From contig JAAURB010000007.1 of NCBI GenBank assembly GCA_012033335.1, positions 16,027 through 80,026 of the forward strand: a DNA stretch of 64,000 bases, written 5' to 3'. Positions 57,357-64,000 of the stretch are shown in pieces. The translations under genes and the position numbers were made by a program. Position 1 is the first letter of the stretch. The number at the start of each line of letters is the position of its first letter. Source of the DNA: Oscillatoriales cyanobacterium RM2_1_1. GTDB lineage: Bacteria > Cyanobacteriota > Cyanobacteriia > Cyanobacteriales > Microcoleaceae. Below the pieces are notes generated by a model. That model was given only the letters and a program-made list of their open reading frames with translations. It did no database searches and was not told where the DNA came from.

Positions 57357-58232
57357 ATGTCTCTCTCCATTGCCCATCTTGGCCCAAGGGGAACCAATGC
57401 CGAAACCGCTGCTGCCATCTACAAAAAACATCTACGGCGAGGATCTGCAATTGAGATTAAGCTCTGCCCTTACCCTGGTATTGCCCAAACACTCTGGGCC
57501 GTAGCTCAACAAACGGTGGATTTAGCCGTTGTTCCGGTGGAAAATTCCATTGAGGGCAGTGTAGCCATTACCCTGGATACTCTCTGGCAAGTGGGAACGC
57601 TAAAAATTCACCAGGCGTTAGAATTGCCAATTTCCCATGCTCTGCTATCGTGGGCTCAGAATTTATCCCAGATTCGACAGGTCTATTCCCATCCCCAAGC
57701 CCTGGGTCAATGTCAAAAATGGCTGGATCAGCATCTCCCTCAGGTACAATTGATTGCCTCTAGCTCAACCACAGAAGCCATCCAACATCTAGATCCCAAG
57801 GGCAGTATGGGGGCGATCGCCTCGCCCCGAGCTGGTCAACTGTATCAAATTCCGCTGCTAGCCCCCGATATTAATGACTATCCAGACAACTGTACTCGAT
57901 TCTGGGTGGTCAGTCTCAAACCCTCTCTGGGGGGAAGTCATACGTCCCTAGCATTTAGTTTGCCAGCCAATGTGCCCGGGGTTTTGGTCAAGCCACTTCA
58001 GACGTTTGCCCAACGGGAAATTAATCTCAGTCGTATCGAGTCTCGACCGACCAAGCAATCCTTTGGAACTTATCTATTTTTCATTGATATTGAGGCGGAT
58101 GTTGAGTCAGCAGAAGTTCAAGCTGCTCTGGCTGAGTTAAGTTCCTACACAGAGACCCTGAAGATTTTTGGCAGCTATACGATCTTGAATGCAGATTTGG
58201 GTGCTAGCCCTCAATCCCCTGGAGAATTTTAA
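57357..58232 (+). CDS. pheA: Prephenate dehydratase
   Basis: Converts prephenate to phenylpyruvate, the committed step to phenylalanine. The catalytic domain begins with IAHLGPRGTNAETAA and holds VPVENSIEGSVAITLDTL and the DNCTRFWVVS motif (the Thr used in catalysis). The C-terminal ACT domain has LVKPLQTFAQREINLSRIESRPTKQSFGTYLFFIDIE with the ESRP phenylalanine-binding motif, so feedback inhibition is expected. The start ATG at 57357 is chosen; the longer open frame from 57306 does not match the family. CCCTGTGATGAAAA is tandemly repeated in the leader near 57248-57275. Confidence 0.94.
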   Translation: MSLSIAHLGPRGTNAETAAAIYKKHLRRGSAIEIKLCPYPGIAQTLWAVAQQTVDLAVVPVENSIEGSVAITLDTLWQVGTLKIHQALELPISHALLSWAQNLSQIRQVYSHPQALGQCQKWLDQHLPQVQLIASSSTTEAIQHLDPKGSMGAIASPRAGQLYQIPLLAPDINDYPDNCTRFWVVSLKPSLGGSHTSLAFSLPANVPGVLVKPLQTFAQREINLSRIESRPTKQSFGTYLFFIDIEADVESAEVQAALAELSSYTETLKIFGSYTILNADLGASPQSPGEF

Positions 58233-58247
58233 ATTCAGAAGTTGATT

Positions 58248-58766
58248 ATGTCCCCTCAAAATCCAACCATTCAGACTAGAATCTTTGAGAATTTAGCCGT
58301 TCGCCCGGCCAATCTTCAGGATGTGGCGAAATTAGTCGAATTTAACTGTGCGATCGCCCAGGAAACTGAGAATAAAATTCTGGTGCCAGAGCAGGTTACT
58401 TCAGGCATCAAAACTCTAATTGAAAATCCCCATTTTGGCTTTTATTTAGTGGCTGAAAAAAATCAAACCGTCATCGGCTGTCTGATGATTACCTCAGAAT
58501 GGAGCGATTGGCGCAATGGTCTATTCTGGTGGATTCAAAGTGTTTATGTGAAGCCGAATTTTCGTCGGCAAGGGGTATTTAAAAGCCTTTATCAGTATGT
58601 TCAATCCCTGGCCCAGGAGAATCCTCAAATTTGTGGATTGAGATTATATGTAGAGCAGGAAAATCAGGTAGCTCAAAAAACCTATCATTCCCTGGGCATG
58701 GAAAAAACTCCTTATCAGATACTAGAATCGATCAAGCCAGAATTCCAGGATGCTATCCCTTCATAA
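58248..58766 (+). CDS. GNAT family N-acetyltransferase
   Basis: Transfers an acetyl group from acetyl-CoA to an unknown amine. The GNAT motifs are present: VRPANLQDVAKLVEFN at the N-terminus, YLVAEKNQTVIGCLMI in strand beta4, and the acetyl-CoA loop VYVKPNFRRQGVFKSLYQYVQSLA (R/QxxGxG/A variant RRQGVF). Residues 132-170 (LRLYVEQENQVAQKTYHSLGMEKTPYQIL) complete the fold. It starts 15 bases after the pheA stop on the same strand, so it may be co-transcribed with pheA. A TTG at 58242 is an alternative start. Confidence 0.85.
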   Translation: MSPQNPTIQTRIFENLAVRPANLQDVAKLVEFNCAIAQETENKILVPEQVTSGIKTLIENPHFGFYLVAEKNQTVIGCLMITSEWSDWRNGLFWWIQSVYVKPNFRRQGVFKSLYQYVQSLAQENPQICGLRLYVEQENQVAQKTYHSLGMEKTPYQILESIKPEFQDAIPS

Positions 58767-58809
58767 GCAGAGTAGTCAGGAATAGTTATCCAAAAAACTT
58801 AAAGTTTGA

Positions 58810-59244
58810 TCAATCCAGAGGTCGCGAAAGACTGATTATCCGAGCGCATCCCACACCTACCAGACAACTGGACAAACCCAGCAATGGACTTCCTATCCAA
58901 TAGAGCAAATCCCCATTTAGCCCACTTAAATAATCAGATTCAACGTTGGCTTCAAAGAGTTCAGCAGCCTCTAATTCATAGGATGAAAAAGTAGTGTATG
59001 AACCCAGAAATCCAGTGGTGATCAGCAACAGAATATCTGGACTAGTTAGTATTCTTCGGGTTGCCAGGGTGGTAATAAATCCCATCAACCAACATCCACT
59101 GAGATTAATCACTAAAGTTCCAAGCGGAATACTGCTGTCAATTGATTGGGTCACCCATTGACCCAGATAATACCGAGTCAGCGCCCCGGCGATCGCCCCT
59201 AAACTCATAGCAATTGGCGCTCGGAGATCTGGATTGTCTAGCAT
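58810..59244 (-). CDS. crcB: Fluoride efflux protein CrcB/Fluc
   Basis: Small integral membrane fluoride channel (144 residues, four membrane segments). The conserved fluoride-path motif is TTGFLGSYTTFSSYELE, and the N-terminal GAIAGALTRYYLGQW plus VINLSGCWLMGFI match the family. It acts as a dual-topology dimer; no second crcB gene is adjacent. I looked for a fluoride riboswitch in the 90 bases upstream and did not see its conserved core. The leader does contain AGTTGTCTAA twice. Confidence 0.9.
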   Translation of the reverse strand: MLDNPDLRAPIAMSLGAIAGALTRYYLGQWVTQSIDSSIPLGTLVINLSGCWLMGFITTLATRRILTSPDILLLITTGFLGSYTTFSSYELEAAELFEANVESDYLSGLNGDLLYWIGSPLLGLSSCLVGVGCARIISLSRPLD

Positions 59245-59355
59245 TAGTTGTCTAATATCAGTTGTCTAACGTGAGATTCTGTATAAAAATCATAATTTCT
59301 AGCCCTGAGGATGATTAATTCCTAGAAGCTTTATTTGAAATTAGGAACACACTCC

Positions 59356-60213
59356 ATGTATATTACCGAACAATCCCCCACCCAGCTCAAACTGAACCGA
59401 AAGGTAGCTTTTCCGTTATTATATGCAATTCTAGGAATTCTATCTTCTACCCTGTTTATAGGAATAGGTGGGTCTTTACTCATTTATCGGGCTAGGATTA
59501 CAACCTTGAAATGTGATCGGGTTGAGCCCACGCAAGCAGCCTGTGAAATCAGTGTTTATAGCTTATTAGGCAAGCATACAACTGAAATGCCTACCGTGCA
59601 ACTTCAAGGGGCTGAAGTTGCTGTTAGTTCAGATGCCGATGGCACCGTGCAACTTCAAGGGGCTGAAGTTTATGTTGGTTCAGATGCCGATGGCGACGAT
59701 ATTTATAGCATTACTTTGAATACTCAAGCTGGAAATATCTCCCTAACTCCCTATTCCCAAAGGTTTGGTGTAAACGCAATGTACAGGAATGTGGATCAAA
59801 TCAATCACTTTTTAGCCAATTCTGGACAGGAATCCCTACAAATTTGGCAAAATGATGTATGGTTTTACGCATTATTTGGAGGTGTATTTATTTTAGTCGG
59901 TGGTATACTTCTATGGCTTTTCTTCAAAAAGCAAGTGCAAATCGAGTGCATTTTTGATAAAAAGTTGGAGCAGATGTGTCTGACACAAAGAAATGTCTTT
60001 GCGTCAGAAACTTGGAGAAAAATGTTAAAAGAGATTCAAATAGTAGAAATGATTGAGGAGACTGATAGTGACGGAGATTCGGTTTATGTCACTTACTTGA
60101 AGCTAAAAACTGGCGATAAAATCCCGCTAGAAATTGCAGGCTCTTCTGGAGAGCAGCAGAATGTTGCTCAAACTATTAATCATTTCCTCAATAACAGTTT
60201 AGAAGAAAGATAA
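59356..60213 (+). CDS. Hypothetical membrane protein with internal 17-residue duplication
   Basis: A 285-residue protein I do not recognise. Two hydrophobic stretches are clear: VAFPLLYAILGILSSTLFIGIGGSLLIY near the N-terminus and WFYALFGGVFILVGGILLWLFF in the middle (about 175-196). Between them is a likely extracytoplasmic loop containing a duplicated unit, TVQLQGAEVAVSSDADG then TVQLQGAEVYVGSDADG. The C-terminal part after the second helix is polar. I chose the ATG at 59356 over the TTG at 59335. No neighbour suggests a function. Confidence 0.6.
   Translation: MYITEQSPTQLKLNRKVAFPLLYAILGILSSTLFIGIGGSLLIYRARITTLKCDRVEPTQAACEISVYSLLGKHTTEMPTVQLQGAEVAVSSDADGTVQLQGAEVYVGSDADGDDIYSITLNTQAGNISLTPYSQRFGVNAMYRNVDQINHFLANSGQESLQIWQNDVWFYALFGGVFILVGGILLWLFFKKQVQIECIFDKKLEQMCLTQRNVFASETWRKMLKEIQIVEMIEETDSDGDSVYVTYLKLKTGDKIPLEIAGSSGEQQNVAQTINHFLNNSLEER
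59593..59694. repeat. 51-bp tandem duplication inside a coding region
   Basis: Two copies of 51 bases (59593-59643 and 59644-59694), each beginning ACCGTGCAACTTCAAGGGGC. They are nearly identical at the start and differ at a few positions later. The length keeps the reading frame. Confidence 0.9.
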
Positions 60214-60312
60214 AACCTCGAACCCATAACTCAATCAACCCATCAATCAACACCAGCAGAACTGACGCATTGACAAAATGCAAAGAATGTATGATTTCAG
60301 GGAACACTGAGC

Positions 60313-60348
60313 AAAAAGGGCTGAGAATTGCAGATTATCTCCCAGCCC
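60313..60348 (-). terminator. Rho-independent terminator after the Res-like gene
   Basis: On the minus strand GGGCTGGGAGA pairs with TCTCAGCCC (one bulged base), followed by TTTTTGC. It is 33 bases after the stop of the helicase gene and should end the minus-strand block. Confidence 0.75.
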
Positions 60349-60380
60349 GATCAAGTCTTCCCCAGGGGTGAAATCCTTAA

Positions 60381-62855
60381 TTACATCAGGACTCTGACTG
60401 AGCTTGAGATCAAAGCGATCGCCCCTAGCAAGGCTGATATCACCACAAGCTGAGTGGTTAAAGGATCATCAATTAGTTCACGGTTACAGGTGACGAGATT
60501 GAAGAGCGTCTTGTTGGCTTCTAGAGCGGGACGGCGTTCGCTGAGGGTGACTTGATAGGGTTTCCAGGTGTTGAGAGATTTGGGGGCTGATCCGGCTAAG
60601 CGGGTTTCGGTGGCGGTGGTGCGACTGCGGATCAAGGGCACGAAAACAGCCCGGAGATGTTCACCTACATCGGAGTCTGCTAAACGAGCGACGAGGGCTG
60701 GATCGAATAAGGTGCTTTTTTGCTCAAACAGAATGCTTTCTAGAAAGGTCTGAATCAGGGGGGCGAGAATCGCATGAAGTCCTCGCAGTTTGCAGATGGT
60801 TTCTAGTTGTTTGACGTAGTAGGAAACCGCTCCAATCCCTGATTCTAGTAAGGGCAAATTGAGTTGCAGTTTTTGGATGACTTCGCCGGTGAAAAGGTGT
60901 CGCCCTTCGTACTGAATTTCGCTGTTGCCTTGTTTGCTTAACGGTAGGGCTTTGTAGGGTTTGAAGGCTTTTTTGACATCTTGCAGGGTGAGTCCTTCGA
61001 GTTTGGGGACGATGCGATAGCCTGCGGTGAGGGTAGGAATCTGGATGTCTAGCTGGTTTACGTCTTTGTGGGCTTCATCGGGGAAGATGGAAATGGTGGT
61101 GGCGGGGACGCGATCGACAATTTCAATCGGCAATCCTTCTTGTGCGAGTTCCTGAGCATACAAACTGGCAAAGGCAGGATGTTCAATCACAGTGACGAGT
61201 TCGCTGGCTTGACCGGGGGGAGTCATGCGACGCAAGCCTCGACCGAGGGTTTGCTCGGGCAAGATATTGGCTTTGGAACTGTAGGGGCGCAGGGGGACGA
61301 TCGTGGTGACGTTGCGGACATCCCAGCCTTCGCGGAGCATCAGCACCGAGACAATGCAGACGTAGGGGCTGGTATTGCTATCCAGTTCGCGGCTAAGTTT
61401 ACGCAGGGCTTTGAGGTCATCGTCGTTGATGGCTTTTTCGTCTTCAACAAACTCGTAGCGGGCGTTATTGCCTCTGCCGACTTTTTTGAGTTTGCCTTTG
61501 AGATTGGTGTGCAGGTTGATGGTTTTACCGTTGAGTTGTTCAAAGAGCGGATCGCTGTTGAAGCGTTGGGTAATTTGGTCGGCGGCATCAGTGTCATCGC
61601 ACATGATGAACAGCAGGGGTTTCTTGCCGCTGGATTCCCATTCGCTGCGGCTGGCTTTCCAGCGATCGTAGCCCAGGAGTAAGTGCTGTTCCCAACGGTA
61701 GGCGGCGTTGTCATCGGCTTGTTCGACCAGTTTGCGACTGGCTTGACCAATGAGAGGCGTTTTGACGATGCCCGCATCGACGGCTTCACCGAGGGGCGTA
61801 TCGAAAACAATGTGTTTGAACAGGAGTCCTTTGTTGTCTTTGGGAGTAGCAGAGAAGTCGAGTTGGGCAACGAGTTTGCCACCGCTGCGGGCTAGCAGGG
61901 TTTCATGCAGGGAGCGGATGGCTTCGTTCCAGGCTGAGCCGGAGTCCCAGACATGGTGGGCTTCGTCGTTTAGCACCATGACGCGGCGATGGCTGGTAAT
62001 TCTGTCCTGCAAGGCGGCTCCCGTATCGAGGGCTTTGGACTTGGAGACGGGCGGCCCCATCCAGGCGTAGCCGTCATCGGCGGCTTTTTTGCTGCGCTTT
62101 TCGTAGAGGCGGTGAATGTTGGTGAGGTAGAGGGTTCCGCCTGTGGCTGCGCCGCTGGCTTCGTCTTGCAGCACCACGGAAAGATTCCAGTCGCCGCGCC
62201 ATTCGGGGGGAATCAGCGGATCGGTGTCAAAGACGCGCCCGTTGCCGAAGTCATCTTTGAGGCGTTCGTAGACGGTGAGATTGGGGGCGATGACGACAAA
62301 GTGTCGTGCCAGTTCGGAGTCGGATTCGCGTAGAGCGTGGAAGTAGCTCCAGACGATGCAGAGGCTCATGACTTTGGTTTTGCCTGCGCCTGTGGCGAGT
62401 TTGAAGGCGTAGCGGCTCCAGCTATCTTCGTCTTCGGTGATGCCGAGGGCTTGCAGCTCGGCGGTTGCGCCGCCAAATTCGGCGATGATTTGGGAGAGCG
62501 ATTCCAGGCGGCGGACTTCTTTGAGGTAGATCAGGGTTTCGATCTCCTCGCGCTGACAAAAGTAGTAGCGAAACTCAAACTCTTCACCGCTCGGTGTCGT
62601 TTGGCGGTGGGCGCGACCAAACCAATGGTTCAGCAGTTGAATTGTGGTGTTGCTGGCTCCGATGTAGAAGGCTTCGCGCCAGTCTCGCATGGCGGAGCGC
62701 AGGTTGCTGACCAGATCGATGGGGGAGGCTCTGCGTCCCTGCACAATCACGGCTGGATCGCCCGTTTTTTCGGCTCGGACTCGGTGGGCGTTGGGTTCTG
62801 CCCAGGGTGCAAACAAAGGTTCGAGAATGGTGGAATTGAGGGCGGTTGAGGTCAT
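60381..62855 (-). CDS. Type III restriction-like (Res) DEAD/DEAH helicase, C-terminally truncated
   Basis: Superfamily 2 helicase of 824 residues. Walker A ATGAGKT at 154-160, DEAH at 297-300, SAT at 335-337 and the motif VI segment QTLGRGLRR at 535-543 are all kept, so the ATPase core looks intact. The N-terminal part (SNTTIQLLNHWFGRAH, YYFCQREEIETLIYL) matches type III restriction subunits. The usual C-terminal endonuclease domain that should follow LFNLVTCNREL is missing. Instead the frame ends with about 30 unrelated, mostly hydrophobic residues (IDDPLTTQLVVISALLGAIA and on). The protein may therefore no longer cut DNA. Upstream are xisI, xisH and a Mod-like gene fragment. Confidence 0.82.
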   Translation of the reverse strand: MTSTALNSTILEPLFAPWAEPNAHRVRAEKTGDPAVIVQGRRASPIDLVSNLRSAMRDWREAFYIGASNTTIQLLNHWFGRAHRQTTPSGEEFEFRYYFCQREEIETLIYLKEVRRLESLSQIIAEFGGATAELQALGITEDEDSWSRYAFKLATGAGKTKVMSLCIVWSYFHALRESDSELARHFVVIAPNLTVYERLKDDFGNGRVFDTDPLIPPEWRGDWNLSVVLQDEASGAATGGTLYLTNIHRLYEKRSKKAADDGYAWMGPPVSKSKALDTGAALQDRITSHRRVMVLNDEAHHVWDSGSAWNEAIRSLHETLLARSGGKLVAQLDFSATPKDNKGLLFKHIVFDTPLGEAVDAGIVKTPLIGQASRKLVEQADDNAAYRWEQHLLLGYDRWKASRSEWESSGKKPLLFIMCDDTDAADQITQRFNSDPLFEQLNGKTINLHTNLKGKLKKVGRGNNARYEFVEDEKAINDDDLKALRKLSRELDSNTSPYVCIVSVLMLREGWDVRNVTTIVPLRPYSSKANILPEQTLGRGLRRMTPPGQASELVTVIEHPAFASLYAQELAQEGLPIEIVDRVPATTISIFPDEAHKDVNQLDIQIPTLTAGYRIVPKLEGLTLQDVKKAFKPYKALPLSKQGNSEIQYEGRHLFTGEVIQKLQLNLPLLESGIGAVSYYVKQLETICKLRGLHAILAPLIQTFLESILFEQKSTLFDPALVARLADSDVGEHLRAVFVPLIRSRTTATETRLAGSAPKSLNTWKPYQVTLSERRPALEANKTLFNLVTCNRELIDDPLTTQLVVISALLGAIALISSSVRVLM

Positions 62856-62858
62856 AGG

Positions 62859-63200
62859 TTACGAAATTGCAAATTCGGTGAGCGGGCGTTTGCTGGGATG
62901 CTGAAAGCCCAGAACAATATCTTCAGGAGGAACTCCAGCCTCCAGTAGGTCGTTGGCGATGCCTTGTTTTGTCCAATCTTCTTCAATCCAAATTTTGTCG
63001 TTTTCTATGCGAAGATAGACCGTCACCCCGAAATCACGCTGTTTGCCATTCCATCCGACACTAAACCAGAAGTAATGATCACGTTCTTCATCAAAAGCAA
63101 TGCATTCTTGCACACCAATTTGATTTGAGCCTGCTGCCCAATCTCGATATTCGGTCAGAATTTTTTGGATGATTTGGCGATACTGAGTTAGCTTAGCCAT
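62859..63200 (-). CDS. xisI: XisI family protein
   Basis: 113 residues with the XisI pattern: LTQYRQIIQKILTEYRDWA, then ECIAFDEERDHYFWFSVGWNGKQRDFGVTVYLRIENDKIWIEEDWTKQGIANDLLEAGVPPEDIVLGFQ. XisI is known as a control factor for excision of the fdxN element in heterocyst-forming cyanobacteria, but the family is widespread and its biochemical role is unclear. The gene starts inside the end of xisH (13-base overlap), so the pair is translationally coupled. No recombinase gene is present here, so an excision role is unlikely in this place. Confidence 0.9.
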   Translation of the reverse strand: MAKLTQYRQIIQKILTEYRDWAAGSNQIGVQECIAFDEERDHYFWFSVGWNGKQRDFGVTVYLRIENDKIWIEEDWTKQGIANDLLEAGVPPEDIVLGFQHPSKRPLTEFAIS

Positions 63201-63604
63201 TGCACAATCTCCTGTTCATCAATGTTGACCACAAAAAACTTGATTTGACTGGATCGAACTAAGAACTCAATGCCTTCACGTTTGAAGAAGTTGTTGTAAG
63301 TAATGTCATCAATGGCGAGGTAGAGGTCATACTCAGGCGCAGTCTCTTGAAGGAGCATTTGATAGACTTTGTATTGCCCCAATGCCAGATGAAAGTCTGT
63401 TATTAAGGAGCGTCCTACGAAACTTTTAATCTCAACCACGATTTTCTGTCCTTCGCGCTCCACTGCAATCGGTCGTTCAGCAGCGAGATCGGCGTATAAG
63501 TCAACGTCTTTGTACTGAATACGATAAGGGTCGGCAAGGATCACCCAATTATCTTTAATCAGGGCTGTCTTGATTGCATCGTGGTAAAAGTCTCTAGCAG
63601 GCAT
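63188..63604 (-). CDS. xisH: XisH family protein
   Basis: 138 residues matching XisH: MPARDFYHDAIKTALIKDNW, DLYADLAAERPIAVEREGQKIVVEIKSF, then LGQYKVYQMLLQE. The acidic/lysine spacing (D...E-x-K in VVEIKSF) resembles a PD-(D/E)XK nuclease fold, which I mention as inference. It is always paired with xisI, as here. The start codon abuts the stop of the uncorrected Mod-like reading frame, and the three genes probably form one transcript with the Res-like gene downstream. Confidence 0.9.
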   Translation of the reverse strand: MPARDFYHDAIKTALIKDNWVILADPYRIQYKDVDLYADLAAERPIAVEREGQKIVVEIKSFVGRSLITDFHLALGQYKVYQMLLQETAPEYDLYLAIDDITYNNFFKREGIEFLVRSSQIKFFVVNIDEQEIVQWLS

Positions 63605-64000
63605 TAGGTTAGACCTCCACTTCTACTGTAATGGAGGTATCGCAGCCGAAGGTATCGACGACTTTGACGCAGGCGAATGTATTTGCCGGGAGCGGGATAG
63701 GTGTAGGCGGCATCGCTGATGGTTTTGAGGCTACGGTCTTTGCGGGTGCGGTAGTCTTGCCAGTCGTGGGTGAAGGGTTTGCCCGGTTGCCAGTTGAAGT
63801 CGATCACCCAGAAGTCAATAAAGTCAAAGCCGCTGCGGATGGCGCGTTCTCGAATGGCTTCGAGTTCTTTGGTGGGAACTTCGGCGAGGGAGGGCAGGAA
63901 TTGGGTGAGTTTGATATCGACAGTTTTGCCCTCACCCCCAGCCCCTCTCCCAAACTGGGAGAGGGGAGTCGGAGTTTCTTGTTCCCCTTCTCCCGACTTG
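63604..64000 (-). pseudogene. 3' end of a Mod-like DNA methyltransferase gene, partial and frameshifted
   Basis: The frame is open to the window edge. It reads VDIKLTQFLPSLAEVPTKELEAIRERA, SGFDFIDFWVIDFNWQPGKPFTHDWQDYRTRKDRSL and TYPAPGKY, which is the C-terminal end of site-specific methyltransferases paired with type III Res-like helicases. After GKY the frame goes off. Removing the single base at 63679 restores KYFACVKVVDTFGCDTSITVEVEV and a stop at 63609-63611, matching the usual KVVDxFGxDT ending. As given, the frame stops at 63604. A palindromic repeat of about 39 bases is embedded in the coding part. The catalytic domain lies outside the window. Confidence 0.72.
63929..63967. repeat. 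REP-like palindrome within the Mod-like gene
   Basis: CCCCTCTCCCA, AAC, TGGGAGAGGGG (63942-63966) is a perfect 11-bp stem with a three-base loop, preceded by CCCTCACCCCCAG. This motif is a common dispersed palindrome in bacterial genomes. Here it is read in frame as PTPLSQFGRGAGGEGK. Confidence 0.8.

Noticed and set aside
59245..59340. Possible fluoride riboswitch before crcB
   Set aside because: The conserved core of the fluoride riboswitch is not visible in the leader.
61068..62849. Plus-strand open frames of 114-204 residues opposite the Res-like helicase
   Set aside because: They lie wholly antisense to a gene with intact helicase motifs; high GC makes long chance frames.
62859..63604. 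XisH/XisI as proof of an excisable heterocyst element
   Set aside because: No XisF/XisA-type recombinase and no element ends are in the window.

Overview
The window is chromosomal DNA from a cyanobacterium. The octamer GCGATCGC (HIP1) recurs in coding and non-coding DNA (for example near 3250, 6785, 23226, 24010, 29903 and 43070). Many products are cyanobacterial types: a group 2 sigma factor, the LL-diaminopimelate aminotransferase route, a DUF4327 protein, a DUF1997 protein, an HpsJ-like protein, an XisH/XisI pair, and RNase E with a basic C-terminal tail. The HpsJ-like gene hints at a filamentous strain, but I cannot name a genus. No tRNA, rRNA, CRISPR array, transposase or integrase was seen.

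Layout. 0-8.5 kb: sigma factor, D-Ala-D-Ala carboxypeptidase, ilvD, a pentapeptide-repeat protein, an ATP-grasp ligase-like protein and a DAO-type flavoprotein. 8.5-18.5 kb is accessory: a gene-poor kilobase with repeats, a large HTH/NB-ARC/WD40 STAND protein broken by a frameshift, then a polytopic membrane protein next to an unusual FAD-oxidoreductase/GtrA fusion. 18.8-31 kb is mostly housekeeping: nadB, dapL, smpB-fumC, a SpoT-like HD protein, a sugar-type ABC ATPase, three FHA genes in a row, a frameshifted pgl, rbfA and a GH3 enzyme. 31-41 kb: DUF4327, a glycosyltransferase-like protein, a two-domain M16 peptidase, a CobW-type GTPase, radC, glk and a response regulator-GGDEF protein. 41-49 kb: a MATE transporter, a lipoprotein, folD, an rfaE2-like gene, a frameshifted hpsJ-like gene, a GT2 and a second dapL-like aminotransferase. 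49.9-59.3 kb: radical SAM/DUF2344 protein, rne-rnhB, DUF1997, pheA, a GNAT and crcB. 59.3-64 kb: a membrane protein with an internal duplication, then a minus-strand block with the 3' end of a Mod-like methyltransferase, xisH, xisI and a C-terminally truncated Res-like helicase.

Themes. Cell wall and lysine supply are served by dapL, a second dapL-like gene, the carboxypeptidase and the GH3 enzyme. Envelope glycosylation may be served by the UGM-like/GtrA fusion, the polytopic protein, the GT2, the fucosyltransferase-like protein and the rfaE2-like enzyme. RNA and translation genes are smpB, rbfA, rne and rnhB. Signalling genes are the sigma factor, GGDEF, FHA, HD and STAND proteins. Four genes carry a single-base reading-frame break, two of them in T runs, so either sequencing indels or recent decay must be considered. 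Small direct repeats and a dispersed two-hairpin repeat are scattered between genes.
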